A DNA stretch of 64,000 bases, from positions 496,001-560,000 of the forward strand of contig NZ_JAFBFW010000005.1 of the NCBI RefSeq assembly GCF_016909495.1, given 5' to 3'. Positions within the stretch are counted from its first letter, which is position 1. Each line of letters opens with the position of its first letter. The translations under genes and the position numbers were made by a program. The DNA is from Pantoea coffeiphila (GTDB lineage: Bacteria > Pseudomonadota > Gammaproteobacteria > Enterobacterales > Enterobacteriaceae). The notes below the pieces were generated by a model. It saw only the letters and a list, made by a program, of their open reading frames with translations. It had not been told where the DNA came from and ran no database searches. Positions 40,979 to 51,186 of the stretch are shown here, piece after piece.

Positions 40979-41476
40979 GTGAAAAAGTTGTTGTGTGCCG
41001 CAGGTCTGGGTATTGCTATGGCGGTTTCCGCTGGAGCCCAGGCAGCTGACAAAATTGCAGTGGTGAACGTTTCCAGCATTTTCCAACAGTTACCAGCGCG
41101 TGCGACCGTTGCGAAGCAGCTTGAGAATGAATTCAAAGGCCGTGCTACCGAACTTCAGGGCATGGAACGCGATCTGCAAACTAAAATGCAGCGTTTACAG
41201 CGTGACGGTTCTACCATGAAAGCCAGCGATCGTAGCCGTCTGGAAAAAGACGTGATGGCGCAGCGCGAAACCTTCTCAACCAAAGCGCAGGCTTTCGAGC
41301 AGGATAACCGTCGTCGTCAGGCTGAAGAGCGCAACAAAATTCTGACCCGCATCCAGGATGCTGTGCAGAAAGTTGCTGATAGCGAAGGCTATGATGTGGT
41401 TATCGATCAGAATGCCGTAGCCTACTCGGCTAAAGCAAAAGACATCACTGCAGATGTACTGAAACAGGTTAAATAA
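40979..41476 (+). CDS. skp: periplasmic chaperone Skp
   Basis: Trimeric jellyfish-like chaperone (OmpH) that carries unfolded outer-membrane proteins to BamA. From the GTG at 40979, with TAAGGAG six bases upstream, it is 165 residues. The signal peptide ([22 protein letters not shown]) precedes [15 protein letters not shown] and long coiled-coil arms ([18 protein letters not shown]). The end [11 protein letters not shown] is typical. lpxD follows within four bases. Confidence 0.97.
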   Translation: MKKLLCAAGLGIAMAVSAGAQAADKIAVVNVSSIFQQLPARATVAKQLENEFKGRATELQGMERDLQTKMQRLQRDGSTMKASDRSRLEKDVMAQRETFSTKAQAFEQDNRRRQAEERNKILTRIQDAVQKVADSEGYDVVIDQNAVAYSAKAKDITADVLKQVK

Positions 41477-41479
41477 TAC

Positions 41480-42502
41480 ATGTCTTCAATTCGACTGGCT
41501 GATTTAGCCCAGCAGTTGGATGCAGAATTGCACGGAGATGGCGATATCGTCATCTCCGGCATTGCTTCTATGCAATCCGCTCAAACCGGTCAGATCACTT
41601 TCCTTTCCAACAGCCGTTATCGTGAACAGCTGGCTGCCTGTCAGGCGTCTGCCGTGGTGCTGTTAGAAGCAGACCGCGAATGCTTTGCTGGCGCGGCTCT
41701 GGTAGTGAAAAATCCTTATCTGACCTATGCCCGTATGGCGCAGCTGCTGGATACAACACCGCAGCCAGCCACCGCTATTTCGCCGCACGCAGTGATCGAT
41801 CCTACTGCGACTTTGGGCAAAAATGTTTCGATTGGCGCAAATGCGGTGATCGAATCCGACGTCGTGCTGGGCGATAACGCGGTTATCGGTGCTGGCTGCT
41901 TCGTTGGGGAAAAAGCACGAATTGGTGCCGGTAGCCGCCTGTGGGCCAATGTAACCGTTTATCATGAAGTGCAAATCGGCAGCGATTGCCTGATTCAGTC
42001 AGGTACGGTCATTGGTGCCGATGGTTTTGGCTATGCTAACGATCGCGGCAACTGGGTGAAAATTCCTCAGCTCGGCACGGTTATTATTGGCGATCGCGTT
42101 GAGATTGGTGCCTGTACCACCATCGATCGTGGTGCGCTGGATAACACTCAAATCGGGAATGGTGTTATCATAGATAACCAGTGCCAGATTGCACACAATG
42201 TTGTAATCGGTGATAACACTGCCGTTGCAGGTGGCGTGATTATGGCTGGCAGTCTTAAGATCGGTCGTTACTGCATGATCGGTGGTGCCAGCGTAATTAA
42301 TGGTCATATGGAAATTTGTGACAAAGTAACCGTCACGGGAATGGGAATGGTGATGCGACCAATCACCGAACCTGGGGTATACTCTTCGGGGATTCCACTG
42401 CAGCCCAACAAAACCTGGCGCAAAACTGCAGCGCTGGTGATGAACATCGACGAACTGAGCAAACGCTTGAAGGCCGTCGAACGCAAGGTTGATAAAGACT
42501 GA
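41480..42502 (+). CDS. lpxD: UDP-3-O-(3-hydroxymyristoyl)glucosamine N-acyltransferase
   Basis: Third step of lipid A synthesis: N-acylation of the UDP-acylglucosamine. 340 residues; the N-terminal uridine-binding domain begins [19 protein letters not shown], then a left-handed beta-helix of hexapeptide repeats ([19 protein letters not shown]), with the catalytic histidine in [10 protein letters not shown] and a C-terminal helical tail. It abuts skp and belongs to the lpxD-fabZ-lpxA-lpxB series. Confidence 0.98.
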   Translation: MSSIRLADLAQQLDAELHGDGDIVISGIASMQSAQTGQITFLSNSRYREQLAACQASAVVLLEADRECFAGAALVVKNPYLTYARMAQLLDTTPQPATAISPHAVIDPTATLGKNVSIGANAVIESDVVLGDNAVIGAGCFVGEKARIGAGSRLWANVTVYHEVQIGSDCLIQSGTVIGADGFGYANDRGNWVKIPQLGTVIIGDRVEIGACTTIDRGALDNTQIGNGVIIDNQCQIAHNVVIGDNTAVAGGVIMAGSLKIGRYCMIGGASVINGHMEICDKVTVTGMGMVMRPITEPGVYSSGIPLQPNKTWRKTAALVMNIDELSKRLKAVERKVDKD

Positions 42503-42585
42503 GCGACGATTCACCACTTACGCTGCCCAGCTTTCATAAATAGAACATGCTAAGCAGGGAAAGCCAAGCGCACGGAAATGATTTG

Positions 42586-42619
42586 CGGCCTGCTAACGAT
42601 CTCCGATTGTTGCAGGCCG
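42586..42619 (+). repeat. hairpin between lpxD and fabZ
   Basis: CGGCCTGC (42586-42593) pairs with GCAGGCCG (42612-42619) across an 18-base loop. The core GGCCTGC/GCAGGCC is the same as in the bamA-skp palindrome. No T-run. Confidence 0.55.
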
Positions 42620-42661
42620 TGTTATTGATGCCATCAGAATGTTTAGGACAGGAAGAGTATT

Positions 42662-43117
42662 TTGACTACTGAAACTCATACTCTGAAGATTGAAGAGATT
42701 ATTGAATTACTGCCGCACCGCTACCCGTTTCTGCTGGTCGATCGCGTACTTGAGTTTGAAGAACACAAGTATCTGCGTGCGGTGAAGAACGTCTCGGTTA
42801 ACGAACCGTTTTTCCAGGGCCATTTCCCTGGTAAGCCGATTTTCCCAGGCGTGTTGATCCTGGAAGCGATGGCTCAGGCCACGGGAATTCTGGCGTTCAA
42901 GAGCGTAGGGAAACTGGAACCGGGTGAGCTGTACTACTTCGCCGGAATTGACGAAGCGCGCTTTAAGCGCCCTGTAGTACCTGGTGACCAGATGATCATG
43001 GAAGTGACCTTCGAGAAAACCCGCCGTGGGTTGACGCGCTTTAAGGGCGTGGCGACCGTTGACGGTAAAATTGTCTGCGAAGCAACAATGATGTGTGCCC
43101 GCAGCCGGGAGGCTTAA
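42662..43117 (+). CDS. fabZ: 3-hydroxyacyl-[acyl-carrier-protein] dehydratase FabZ
   Basis: Hotdog-fold dehydratase of fatty acid elongation, working near lipid A synthesis because both draw on hydroxymyristoyl-ACP. 151 residues from a TTG start ([13 protein letters not shown]) with AGGAAGAG upstream, as in E. coli. The catalytic His is in [14 protein letters not shown], the Glu in [15 protein letters not shown]. lpxA follows three bases after the stop. Confidence 0.98.
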   Translation: MTTETHTLKIEEIIELLPHRYPFLLVDRVLEFEEHKYLRAVKNVSVNEPFFQGHFPGKPIFPGVLILEAMAQATGILAFKSVGKLEPGELYYFAGIDEARFKRPVVPGDQMIMEVTFEKTRRGLTRFKGVATVDGKIVCEATMMCARSREA

Positions 43118-43120
43118 TTC

Positions 43121-43909
43121 GTGATTGACAGCACCGCCGTAATTCACCCAAGTTCGATCGTTGAAGAAGGCGCCGTCATTGGCGCTGGCGTTCAGATTGG
43201 TCCCTTTTGCGTCGTAGGCGCTAATGTATCAATCGGTGAAGGCACAATTCTCAAATCGCATGTTGTGGTGAATGGTCATACCCGTATTGGTAAGGACAAC
43301 ACCATTTACCAGTTTGCCTCCATCGGTGAGGTAAACCAGGATCTGAAGTACGACGGTGAACCTACCCGCGTTGAGATTGGCGATCGTAACCGCATTCGCG
43401 AGAGCGTAACCATCCATCGTGGAACTGCTCAGGCAGAAGGTTTGACCAAACTGGGTGATGACAACCTGCTGATGGTTAATGCGCACATTGCTCATGACTG
43501 CGTCGTTGGCAATCGCTGTATCCTGGCGAACAACGCCACGCTGGCAGGCCACGTTACCGTCGATGACTTTGCGATTATCGGTGGTATGACGGCGGTGCAT
43601 CAGTTCTGCATCATTGGCGCGCATGTGATGGTCGGCGGCTGTTCCGGTGTGGCGCAGGACGTTCCTCCTTACGTTATCGCCCAGGGCAATCACGCAACGC
43701 CATTTGGTATTAACCTTGTGGGCCTGCAGCGCCGTGGCTTCAGCAAAGATGCCCTGCACGCAATCCGTAACGCCTACAAGCTGCTGTACCGCAGCGGTAA
43801 GACGCTGGATGAAGTGAAGCCGGAGATTGCCGAGCTGGCGAAAGTGCACCCTGAAGTTCAGCCTTTCTATGACTTCTTTGCGCGCTCGACCCGGGGTCTG
43901 ATTCGTTAA
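43121..43909 (+). CDS. lpxA: UDP-N-acetylglucosamine O-acyltransferase
   Basis: First step of lipid A synthesis, transferring hydroxymyristate to UDP-GlcNAc. 262 residues from a GTG start. The hexapeptide repeats ([31 protein letters not shown]) form the beta-helix; the catalytic His is in [11 protein letters not shown], and [19 protein letters not shown] leads to the C-terminal helices. Four bases from fabZ and four from lpxB. Confidence 0.98.
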   Translation: MIDSTAVIHPSSIVEEGAVIGAGVQIGPFCVVGANVSIGEGTILKSHVVVNGHTRIGKDNTIYQFASIGEVNQDLKYDGEPTRVEIGDRNRIRESVTIHRGTAQAEGLTKLGDDNLLMVNAHIAHDCVVGNRCILANNATLAGHVTVDDFAIIGGMTAVHQFCIIGAHVMVGGCSGVAQDVPPYVIAQGNHATPFGINLVGLQRRGFSKDALHAIRNAYKLLYRSGKTLDEVKPEIAELAKVHPEVQPFYDFFARSTRGLIR

Positions 43910-43912
43910 CTC

Positions 43913-45058
43913 ATGCCTAAGCATCCCTTAACGATTGCCCTTGTCGCCGGAGAAACCTCCGGCGATATTCTTGGTGCCGGTCTGATTCGCGCGCTGAAAG
44001 CAAAGCATCCTGACGCCCGTTTCGTTGGCGTAGCCGGCCCGCTGATGCAGGCCGAAGGCTGCGAAGCGTGGTATGAGATGGAAGAGTTAGCCGTGATGGG
44101 TATCGTCGAGGTACTCGGGCGGCTGCGCCGTATCCTGCATATTCGCCGGGATTTAACTGCCCGCTTTACCGAGCTGAAGCCCGATGTTTTCGTCGGTATT
44201 GATGCGCCTGATTTCAATATTACGCTGGAAGAACGCCTGAAACAGCGTGGTATTCGTACGATTCATTACGTCAGCCCGTCAGTCTGGGCATGGCGGCAAA
44301 AGCGGGTATTTAAAATAGGCCGTGCCACCGATTTGGTGCTGGCCTTCCTGCCGTTTGAAAAAGCCTTTTATGACCGCTTCAATGTACCCTGCCGCTTTAT
44401 CGGCCATACTATGGCCGATGCGATGCCGATAGAGCCTGATAAGCTGGCAGCGCGGCAGGAACTGGGCATCGCGCCTGATGCGCTTTGCCTCGCTCTGCTG
44501 CCGGGCAGCCGCAATGCCGAAGTGGAAATGCTTAGCGCAGATTTTCTGCGCACCGCCATGCTGCTGCGTCAAAAATACCCGCAGCTGGAAGTGGTTGTTC
44601 CGCTGGTCAATCCGCGCCGCCGCGAGCAGTTTGAAAAGATAAAAGCCGACGTTGCGCCCGATCTGACCATGCATTTGCTGGATGGCAAAGGCCGTACTGC
44701 GATGGTGGCCAGCGATGCCGCACTGCTTGCCTCCGGCACTGCCGCGCTGGAGTGTATGCTGGCGAAATGCCCGATGGTCGTGGGCTATCGTATGAAGCCG
44801 TTCACCTTCTGGCTGGCGAAACGCCTGGTGAAAACCGACTATGTTTCCCTGCCTAACCTGCTTGCCGGTCGTGAGCTGGTCAAAGAGCTGTTGCAGGATG
44901 AGTGTGAACCGCAGAAACTGGCTGCGGCACTGGAACCACTGCTGTTTAACGGTGAAGCTCGTCAACAGTTACTGGCGACCTTTGCCGAGTTGCACCATCA
45001 AATTCGCTGGAATGCGGATGAACAGGCTGCGGCCGCCGTACTGGAGCTGTGTCCATGA
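43913..45058 (+). CDS. lpxB: lipid-A-disaccharide synthase
   Basis: GT19 glycosyltransferase that joins UDP-diacylglucosamine to lipid X. 381 residues; [16 protein letters not shown] at the N-terminus, [26 protein letters not shown] and [13 protein letters not shown] are family motifs. The stop overlaps the rnhB start by four bases. Confidence 0.98.
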   Translation: MPKHPLTIALVAGETSGDILGAGLIRALKAKHPDARFVGVAGPLMQAEGCEAWYEMEELAVMGIVEVLGRLRRILHIRRDLTARFTELKPDVFVGIDAPDFNITLEERLKQRGIRTIHYVSPSVWAWRQKRVFKIGRATDLVLAFLPFEKAFYDRFNVPCRFIGHTMADAMPIEPDKLAARQELGIAPDALCLALLPGSRNAEVEMLSADFLRTAMLLRQKYPQLEVVVPLVNPRRREQFEKIKADVAPDLTMHLLDGKGRTAMVASDAALLASGTAALECMLAKCPMVVGYRMKPFTFWLAKRLVKTDYVSLPNLLAGRELVKELLQDECEPQKLAAALEPLLFNGEARQQLLATFAELHHQIRWNADEQAAAAVLELCP

Positions 45059-45678
45059 GTGATTTTATTTATCCCAACGCCGCGCTGATTGCTGGCGTTG
45101 ATGAAGTTGGGCGTGGCCCGCTTGTCGGCGCTGTGGTGACCGCCGCAGTGATCCTCGATCCTGACAACCCTATCCAGGGCCTGGCCGATTCGAAAAAGCT
45201 GTCTGAAAAGCGGCGGCTGGCGTTGTACGATGAAATCGTCGAAAAAGCGCTGAGCTGGAGGCTGGGACGAGCGGAACCGGAAGAGATCGACCAGATCAAT
45301 ATCCTGCATGCCACTATGCTGGCCATGCAGCGTGCCGTGGCCGGTCTGCACATCACACCTGATTTCGTGCTGATTGACGGCAATCGCTGCCCGGCGCTGG
45401 CGATGCCCAGCCAGGCCGTGGTCAAAGGGGATAGCCTGGTGCGTGAAATCAGTGCGGCTTCCATTATCGCCAAGGTGACGCGCGATCGTGAAATGGCCGA
45501 GCTGGATCTGCTGTATCCCGAATACGGTTTTGCCCAGCACAAAGGCTACCCAACCGCCTTGCATATGGAAAAACTGACGCAGCACGGTGCAACGCCGCAT
45601 CATCGCCGCAGTTTTGCTCCGGTGCGCAATGCGCTGCTGGATGCTGAAATTGCCGCTACGCGTTCCCGTACGCTGTAA
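45055..45678 (+). CDS. rnhB: ribonuclease HII
   Basis: Removes single ribonucleotides from DNA. 207 residues. The catalytic D-E-D-D set can be seen: [13 protein letters not shown] (Asp and Glu), VLIDGNRCP (Asp) and [17 protein letters not shown] (Asp). The ATG at 45055 overlaps the lpxB stop (ATGA); an in-frame ATG six bases earlier is less likely. dnaE follows after 30 bases. Confidence 0.97.
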   Translation: MSDFIYPNAALIAGVDEVGRGPLVGAVVTAAVILDPDNPIQGLADSKKLSEKRRLALYDEIVEKALSWRLGRAEPEEIDQINILHATMLAMQRAVAGLHITPDFVLIDGNRCPALAMPSQAVVKGDSLVREISAASIIAKVTRDREMAELDLLYPEYGFAQHKGYPTALHMEKLTQHGATPHHRRSFAPVRNALLDAEIAATRSRTL

Positions 45679-45708
45679 TCTTCCCCTTCAGTTTTAACGG
45701 AATCCCAG

Positions 45709-48700
45709 ATGGCCGAACCTCGTTTTATTCATTTACGTGTTCACAGCGACTACTCCATGATCGATGGACTGGCGAAGACGGGCCCGTTGGTGAAAAATGC
45801 GGCGAAAATGGGTATGCCGGCTATTGGTATCACCGATTTCACCAACCTGTGCGGGCTGGTTAAGTTTTACGGAACCGCACACGGGCAGGGCATGAAGCCG
45901 ATTATCGGCGCAGATTTCAACGTCGCCAGCCCGCTGATGGGCGATGAACTCAGCCAGCTGACCGTGCTCGCTGCGGATAACGAAGGCTATCAAAACCTTA
46001 CCCTGCTGATTTCCCGTGCCTACCAGCGTGGCTACGGACCGGCGGGCCCGACCATTGATCGCGACTGGCTGATGGAACACCAGCAGGGCATTATTCTGCT
46101 CTCCGGTGGGCGGCGCGGTGACGTCGGCCAAATGCTGCTGCGCGGCAATCCCACCGGCGTTGCCGAGTGCCTGAGCTTCTACCAGACTCATTTCCCCGAT
46201 CGTTACTATCTGGAACTGATCCGTACCGGCCGTCAGGATGAAGAAGTTTACCTGCATGCGGCGGTCGATCTGGCGATTGCCGAAGGGGTGCCGGTGGTGG
46301 CAACCAACGAAGTCTGCTTCCTGCAGGAAGATGACTTTGATGCCCATGAGATCCGCGTGGCGATCCACGACGGCTTCACGCTTGACGATCCCAAGCGCCC
46401 TAAAAACTACAGCCCGCAGCAGTATATGCGGACGGAAGAGGAGATGTGCGAGCTGTTCTCGGACATCCCGGAAGCGCTGGAAAACAGCGTGGAAATTGCC
46501 CGCCGCTGTAACGTGACCATTCGCCTGGGTGAATACTTCCTGCCGCAGTTCCCGACCGGTGAAATGACCACCGAAGATTTCCTGGTCATGAAATCAAAAG
46601 AGGGGCTGGAAGAGCGTCTGGAATTCCTGTTCCCCGACGAGCAGGTGCGTGCAGAGCGCCGCCCGGAATATGACGACCGTCTGGATATTGAACTCAACGT
46701 TATCAACCAGATGGGCTTCCCGGGCTACTTCCTTATCGTAATGGAGTTCATCCAGTGGTCGAAGGATAACGATGTGCCGGTGGGGCCGGGGCGTGGCTCC
46801 GGTGCCGGTTCGCTGGTGGCGTATGCGCTGAAAATCACCGATCTCGATCCGCTGGAGTTTGACCTGCTGTTCGAACGCTTCCTCAACCCTGAACGTGTTT
46901 CCATGCCGGACTTCGACGTTGACTTCTGTATGGAGAAGCGCGACCTGGTCATTGATCACGTGGCGGAAATGTACGGGCGTGAGGCGGTATCGCAGATCAT
47001 TACCTTCGGTACGATGGCGGCGAAAGCGGTTATCCGCGATGTAGGGCGCGTGCTCGGGCATCCGTACGGCTTCGTCGATCGTATTTCCAAGCTGGTGCCG
47101 CCCGATCCGGGGATGACGCTGGAAAAAGCCTTTGCCGCTGAACCGCAGCTGCCGGAAATCTACGAAGCGGATGAAGAGGTTAAAGCGCTGATTGATATGG
47201 CGCGCAAGCTGGAGGGCGTCACCCGTAACGCCGGTAAGCACGCCGGGGGCGTCGTTATCGCGCCCACTAAAATTACCGACTTTGCGCCGCTCTACTGTGA
47301 TGAAAACGGCAACCACCCCGTTACTCAGTACGATAAGAATGACGTTGAATACGCAGGGCTGGTCAAGTTCGACTTCCTCGGCCTGCGTACGCTGACGATC
47401 ATTGACTGGGCGCTGGGAATGATTAATGCCCGGCGTGAGAAAGAGGGGCTGGAGCCGATCGATATCGCCGCCATCCCACTTGAAGACCAGAAAAGCTTCG
47501 ACATGCTGCAGCGTTCGGAAACCACCGCGGTCTTCCAGCTTGAATCGCGCGGCATGAAAGATCTGATTAAGCGTCTGAAGCCCGACTGCTTCGAAGACAT
47601 GATCGCTCTGGTGGCCCTGTTCCGTCCCGGGCCGCTGCAATCCGGCATGGTAGATAACTTTATTGACCGTAAGCACGGACGTGAGGAAATCTCCTATCCT
47701 GATATCCAGTGGCAGCACGAGTCGCTGAAGCCGGTGCTGGAACCCACTTACGGCATCATCCTGTATCAGGAACAGGTCATGCAGATTGCCCAGGTGCTGG
47801 CGGGATATAGCCTGGGTGGCGCGGACATGCTGCGTCGTGCAATGGGTAAAAAGAACCCGGTCGAAATGGCCAAGCAGCGCGGTGGCTTTGAAGACGGCGC
47901 GAAAGCTCGCGGCGTTGATGGCGAGCTGGCGATTAAGATCTTTGACCTGGTGGAGAAATTCGCCGGGTACGGCTTTAACAAATCACACTCCGCCGCCTAT
48001 GCGCTGGTTTCTTATCAGACCCTGTGGCTGAAGGCGCACTATCCGGCCGAGTTTATGGCTGCGGTAATGACCGCCGATATGGACAACACCGAGAAGGTGG
48101 TTGGCCTGGTGGATGAGTGCTGGCGTATGGGCCTCAAGGTGCTGCCGCCGGATATTAACTCCGGGCTGTATCAGTTCCACGTCAATGACGATGGTGAAAT
48201 CGTTTACGGCATCGGAGCGATTAAGGGCGTTGGCGAAGGCCCGATCGAAGCGATTATTGAGGCGCGTAACGAGGGAGGATACTTCCGCGAGCTGTTCGAC
48301 CTCTGCGCCCGTACCGACACCAAAAAGCTGAACAAGCGGGTGTTGGAAAAACTGATTATGTCCGGTGCGTTTGACCGCCTGGGGCCACACCGTGCCGCGC
48401 TGATGAGTGCGCTGCCTGATGCGCTGAAGGCCGCCGATCAGCATGCGAAAGCAGAAGCGATTGGCCAGGCGGATATGTTTGGCGTGCTGGCGGAAGCGCC
48501 TGAGCAGGTAGAAAAGTCCTATTCTGACGTCACACCCTGGCCTGAACAGATCCAGCTGGATGGCGAAAGAGAGACTTTAGGGCTTTACTTAACCGGTCAC
48601 CCGATTAACCAGTATTTAAAAGAAATTGAGCGCTATGTCGGTGGACTGCGCCTGAAAGACATGCACCCGACCGAACGTGGCAAAATGACCACTGCGGCCG

Positions 48701-49191
48701 GTCTGGTGGTGGCGGCCCGCGTTATGGTAACAAAACGCGGTAACCGGATTGGTATCTGTACACTTGACGACCGTTCGGGTCGTCTGGAAGTGATGTTATT
48801 TACAGATGCGTTAGATAAATTCCAGCATATGCTGGAAAAAGACCGTATCCTGATCGTCAGCGGACAGGTCAGCTTTGATGACTTCAACGGCGGGCTTAAA
48901 ATGATGGCCCGAGATATGATGGACATCGACGAAGCACGCGAAAAATATGCGCGTGGACTTGCTATATCGCTGACGGACAGGCAAATTGATGACCAGCTTT
49001 TGAACCGTCTCCGTCAATCCCTGGAACCCCATCGTTCGGGGACAATTCCGGTACATCTCTACTATCAGAGAGAGGATGCGCGGGCGAAGTTGCGCTTTGG
49101 CGCGACCTGGCGCGTGTCGCCCAGCGATCGTTTATTAAACGATCTGCGGTCGTTGATAGGATCGGAGCAGGTGGAACTGGAGTTTGACTAA
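45709..49191 (+). CDS. dnaE: DNA polymerase III subunit alpha
   Basis: Catalytic subunit of the replicative polymerase, 1160 residues as in E. coli. PHP domain at the start ([17 protein letters not shown]), polymerase core with the catalytic aspartates in [14 protein letters not shown] and [16 protein letters not shown], a tandem HhH region, an OB fold ([22 protein letters not shown]) and a C-terminal tau-binding domain. accA follows 12 bases after the stop. Confidence 0.99.
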   Translation: MAEPRFIHLRVHSDYSMIDGLAKTGPLVKNAAKMGMPAIGITDFTNLCGLVKFYGTAHGQGMKPIIGADFNVASPLMGDELSQLTVLAADNEGYQNLTLLISRAYQRGYGPAGPTIDRDWLMEHQQGIILLSGGRRGDVGQMLLRGNPTGVAECLSFYQTHFPDRYYLELIRTGRQDEEVYLHAAVDLAIAEGVPVVATNEVCFLQEDDFDAHEIRVAIHDGFTLDDPKRPKNYSPQQYMRTEEEMCELFSDIPEALENSVEIARRCNVTIRLGEYFLPQFPTGEMTTEDFLVMKSKEGLEERLEFLFPDEQVRAERRPEYDDRLDIELNVINQMGFPGYFLIVMEFIQWSKDNDVPVGPGRGSGAGSLVAYALKITDLDPLEFDLLFERFLNPERVSMPDFDVDFCMEKRDLVIDHVAEMYGREAVSQIITFGTMAAKAVIRDVGRVLGHPYGFVDRISKLVPPDPGMTLEKAFAAEPQLPEIYEADEEVKALIDMARKLEGVTRNAGKHAGGVVIAPTKITDFAPLYCDENGNHPVTQYDKNDVEYAGLVKFDFLGLRTLTIIDWALGMINARREKEGLEPIDIAAIPLEDQKSFDMLQRSETTAVFQLESRGMKDLIKRLKPDCFEDMIALVALFRPGPLQSGMVDNFIDRKHGREEISYPDIQWQHESLKPVLEPTYGIILYQEQVMQIAQVLAGYSLGGADMLRRAMGKKNPVEMAKQRGGFEDGAKARGVDGELAIKIFDLVEKFAGYGFNKSHSAAYALVSYQTLWLKAHYPAEFMAAVMTADMDNTEKVVGLVDECWRMGLKVLPPDINSGLYQFHVNDDGEIVYGIGAIKGVGEGPIEAIIEARNEGGYFRELFDLCARTDTKKLNKRVLEKLIMSGAFDRLGPHRAALMSALPDALKAADQHAKAEAIGQADMFGVLAEAPEQVEKSYSDVTPWPEQIQLDGERETLGLYLTGHPINQYLKEIERYVGGLRLKDMHPTERGKMTTAAGLVVAARVMVTKRGNRIGICTLDDRSGRLEVMLFTDALDKFQHMLEKDRILIVSGQVSFDDFNGGLKMMARDMMDIDEAREKYARGLAISLTDRQIDDQLLNRLRQSLEPHRSGTIPVHLYYQREDARAKLRFGATWRVSPSDRLLNDLRSLIGSEQVELEFD

Positions 49192-49203
49192 AACAGGATT
49201 ATT

Positions 49204-50163
49204 ATGAGTCTTAATTACCTGGATTTTGAACAGCCAATCGCAGAACTTGAAGCGAAAATTGATTCACTGAAATCGGTTGGCCGTCAGGATGAAAAACTGG
49301 ATATTAATCTGGATGAAGAAGTTCAGCGTCTGCGCGATAAAAGCGTGGAACTGACGCGTAAAATCTTCTCCGATTTAGGTGCATGGCAGATCGCGCAGCT
49401 TGCGCGTCATCCGCTGCGTCCTTATACGCTGGATTATGTTCGTAACGTTTTCACCGATTTTGATGAGCTGGCGGGCGACCGTGCCTATGCCGATGATAAA
49501 GCCATTGTTGGCGGGATCGCTCGTCTGGAAGGCCGTCCTGTGATGATCATTGGTCATCAGAAAGGGCGCGAAACCAAAGAGAAAATTCGCCGTAACTTCG
49601 GCATGCCGGCACCGGAAGGTTACCGTAAAGCGCTGCGTCTGATGGAGATGGCCGAGCGTTTTAAAATGCCTATCGTTACCTTTATCGACACTCCGGGTGC
49701 TTATCCTGGCGTGGGTGCGGAAGAGCGCGGTCAGTCTGAAGCTATCGCCCGCAACCTGCGTGAGATGTCCGGTCTGAAAGTGCCGGTTATCTGTACGGTA
49801 ATTGGTGAGGGTGGCTCAGGCGGTGCACTCGCTATCGGCGTGGGCGACAAAGTGAACATGCTGCAGTACAGCACTTATTCGGTGATCTCACCGGAAGGCT
49901 GTGCGTCGATTCTGTGGAAAAGCGCCGACAAAGCGCCACTGGCTGCGGAAGCGATGGGGATCATTGCCCCGCGACTGAAAGAGCTGAACCTGATCGACAG
50001 CGTGATCCCGGAGCCGCTGGGCGGCGCGCACCGTAACCCACTGGCGATTGCTGATTCTCTGAAAGCACAGCTGCTTTCAGATCTGGCGGAGCTGGATGCG
50101 TTAAGCACAGAGGAACTGCTGGATCGTCGCTATCAGCGTCTGATGAACTACGGTTACGCTTAA
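49204..50163 (+). CDS. accA: acetyl-CoA carboxylase carboxyltransferase subunit alpha
   Basis: With AccD forms the carboxyltransferase that makes malonyl-CoA. 319 residues. [20 protein letters not shown] at the start, [23 protein letters not shown], and [18 protein letters not shown] with [15 protein letters not shown] are typical. Co-transcribed with dnaE by spacing; a strong terminator follows at 50182-50205. Confidence 0.99.
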   Translation: MSLNYLDFEQPIAELEAKIDSLKSVGRQDEKLDINLDEEVQRLRDKSVELTRKIFSDLGAWQIAQLARHPLRPYTLDYVRNVFTDFDELAGDRAYADDKAIVGGIARLEGRPVMIIGHQKGRETKEKIRRNFGMPAPEGYRKALRLMEMAERFKMPIVTFIDTPGAYPGVGAEERGQSEAIARNLREMSGLKVPVICTVIGEGGSGGALAIGVGDKVNMLQYSTYSVISPEGCASILWKSADKAPLAAEAMGIIAPRLKELNLIDSVIPEPLGGAHRNPLAIADSLKAQLLSDLAELDALSTEELLDRRYQRLMNYGYA

Positions 50164-50181
50164 TTTAGCGCCCGTCGTGAT

Positions 50182-50205
50182 AAAGGCCCCTCAGGGGCCT
50201 TTTTT
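50182..50205 (+). terminator. terminator after accA
   Basis: AGGCCCC, loop tca, GGGGCCT, with A-run before and six Ts after. Confidence 0.92.
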
Positions 50206-50294
50206 GTCTCAGAATTTTCACAATTTATGCTATCTGTAATCGTTCCCGAGTCATGTTAGCCTTTTTTGCTAACTCACTAAAAGGAAGGGATATT

Positions 50295-51080
50295 ATGGAT
50301 ATTAATCGTCGTAAATTAGTCATGGGTTTACTGACCCTCCCGGCCGTTGCCGCCGTTGGTGGCTGCGTTTCAGCAGCAAAGCCCCACAAAGATAAAACTT
50401 TCGATCGGATGGCGCTTAATCAGCTGAGCGACCAGTTGGAGGATCGTCACACGGCCGATATTCTGGCCCCGTTTATTCTGGATGCCGCTTTTAACATGAC
50501 ACCACCGACCGGCCGCCTACAGGAGGCCAACATGGTGATGGCTTTCGCCTTCGGCAACCGGCCTAATCCTGACCACGATCCCAATAAGCTTGCTTTGCCA
50601 GGACCGATGAATCGGGTGCTGGCCCAGTGCTGTGCTGCCGTATGGCGTAAAAAACGCATGCCGCTCTATCTGCAATGGGAAATTGCACGCTGGATGGATT
50701 CCTCCGAGTTTTCGGATATTCCACGAAGTGACATTATTTCTATAGAGCCCTACTGGGATGAAAGCGGTAAGCTGATTTATCTCAGCACTGATGGTGTTGT
50801 GCAGGAAATTATTAACAAATACTTTTCCGGCGACCCTGCAAAAATGGGCAAGGCTGCGATCGTAGGTCATCGCGACCATGTTAAACGCTGCATTATGACC
50901 TGTGCGGCGCGTCAGGTACGTGGGTTTGCACCCGGGGGGATTTCCCTGCCGCGATGGTATGACCCACAGTCCGATCAACCCTGGACCCGACGTCGCGATC
51001 TTTATGTGCTACAGGACATTACCGCGCAGCTGTCGATGAGCGCCCAGGCAAACATTGCTCAGGCTTACCCGCAGGGATAA
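50295..51080 (+). CDS. Tat-type lipoprotein of unknown function
   Basis: I do not recognise this 261-residue protein. The N-terminus MDINRRKLVMGLLTLPAVAAVGGC carries a twin-arginine followed by a hydrophobic stretch and a lipobox (VGGC, cysteine at about 24), so it should be exported folded and lipidated. The mature part is soluble, with several Trp and paired Cys (AQCCAAVW, CIMTCAAR) and a basic end (WTRRRDLYVLQ). The Tat signal suggests a cofactor or pre-folded domain, but no cofactor motif is evident. The ATG at 50295 follows AAGGAAGGGA. It has no counterpart between accA and ldcC in E. coli K-12. Confidence 0.75.
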   Translation: MDINRRKLVMGLLTLPAVAAVGGCVSAAKPHKDKTFDRMALNQLSDQLEDRHTADILAPFILDAAFNMTPPTGRLQEANMVMAFAFGNRPNPDHDPNKLALPGPMNRVLAQCCAAVWRKKRMPLYLQWEIARWMDSSEFSDIPRSDIISIEPYWDESGKLIYLSTDGVVQEIINKYFSGDPAKMGKAAIVGHRDHVKRCIMTCAARQVRGFAPGGISLPRWYDPQSDQPWTRRRDLYVLQDITAQLSMSAQANIAQAYPQG

Positions 51081-51141
51081 GCGTAAGAGGAAGCGATCCG
51101 CTATGCTTACAGTTTGACTGCAGGGTCAACCGGTCTTGACC

Positions 51142-51167
51142 AGGCGGAAGCAATCTTCCGCCTTTGT
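51142..51167 (+). terminator. hairpin between lipoprotein gene and ldcC
   Basis: AGGCGGAAG (51142-51150), loop caat, CTTCCGCCT (51155-51163), then TTG. A second inverted pair GGTCAA/TTGACC lies just upstream (51124-51141). The T-run is short, so it may terminate only partly. Confidence 0.5.
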
Positions 51168-51186
51168 ATGCAGATGGAGGTAAGCA

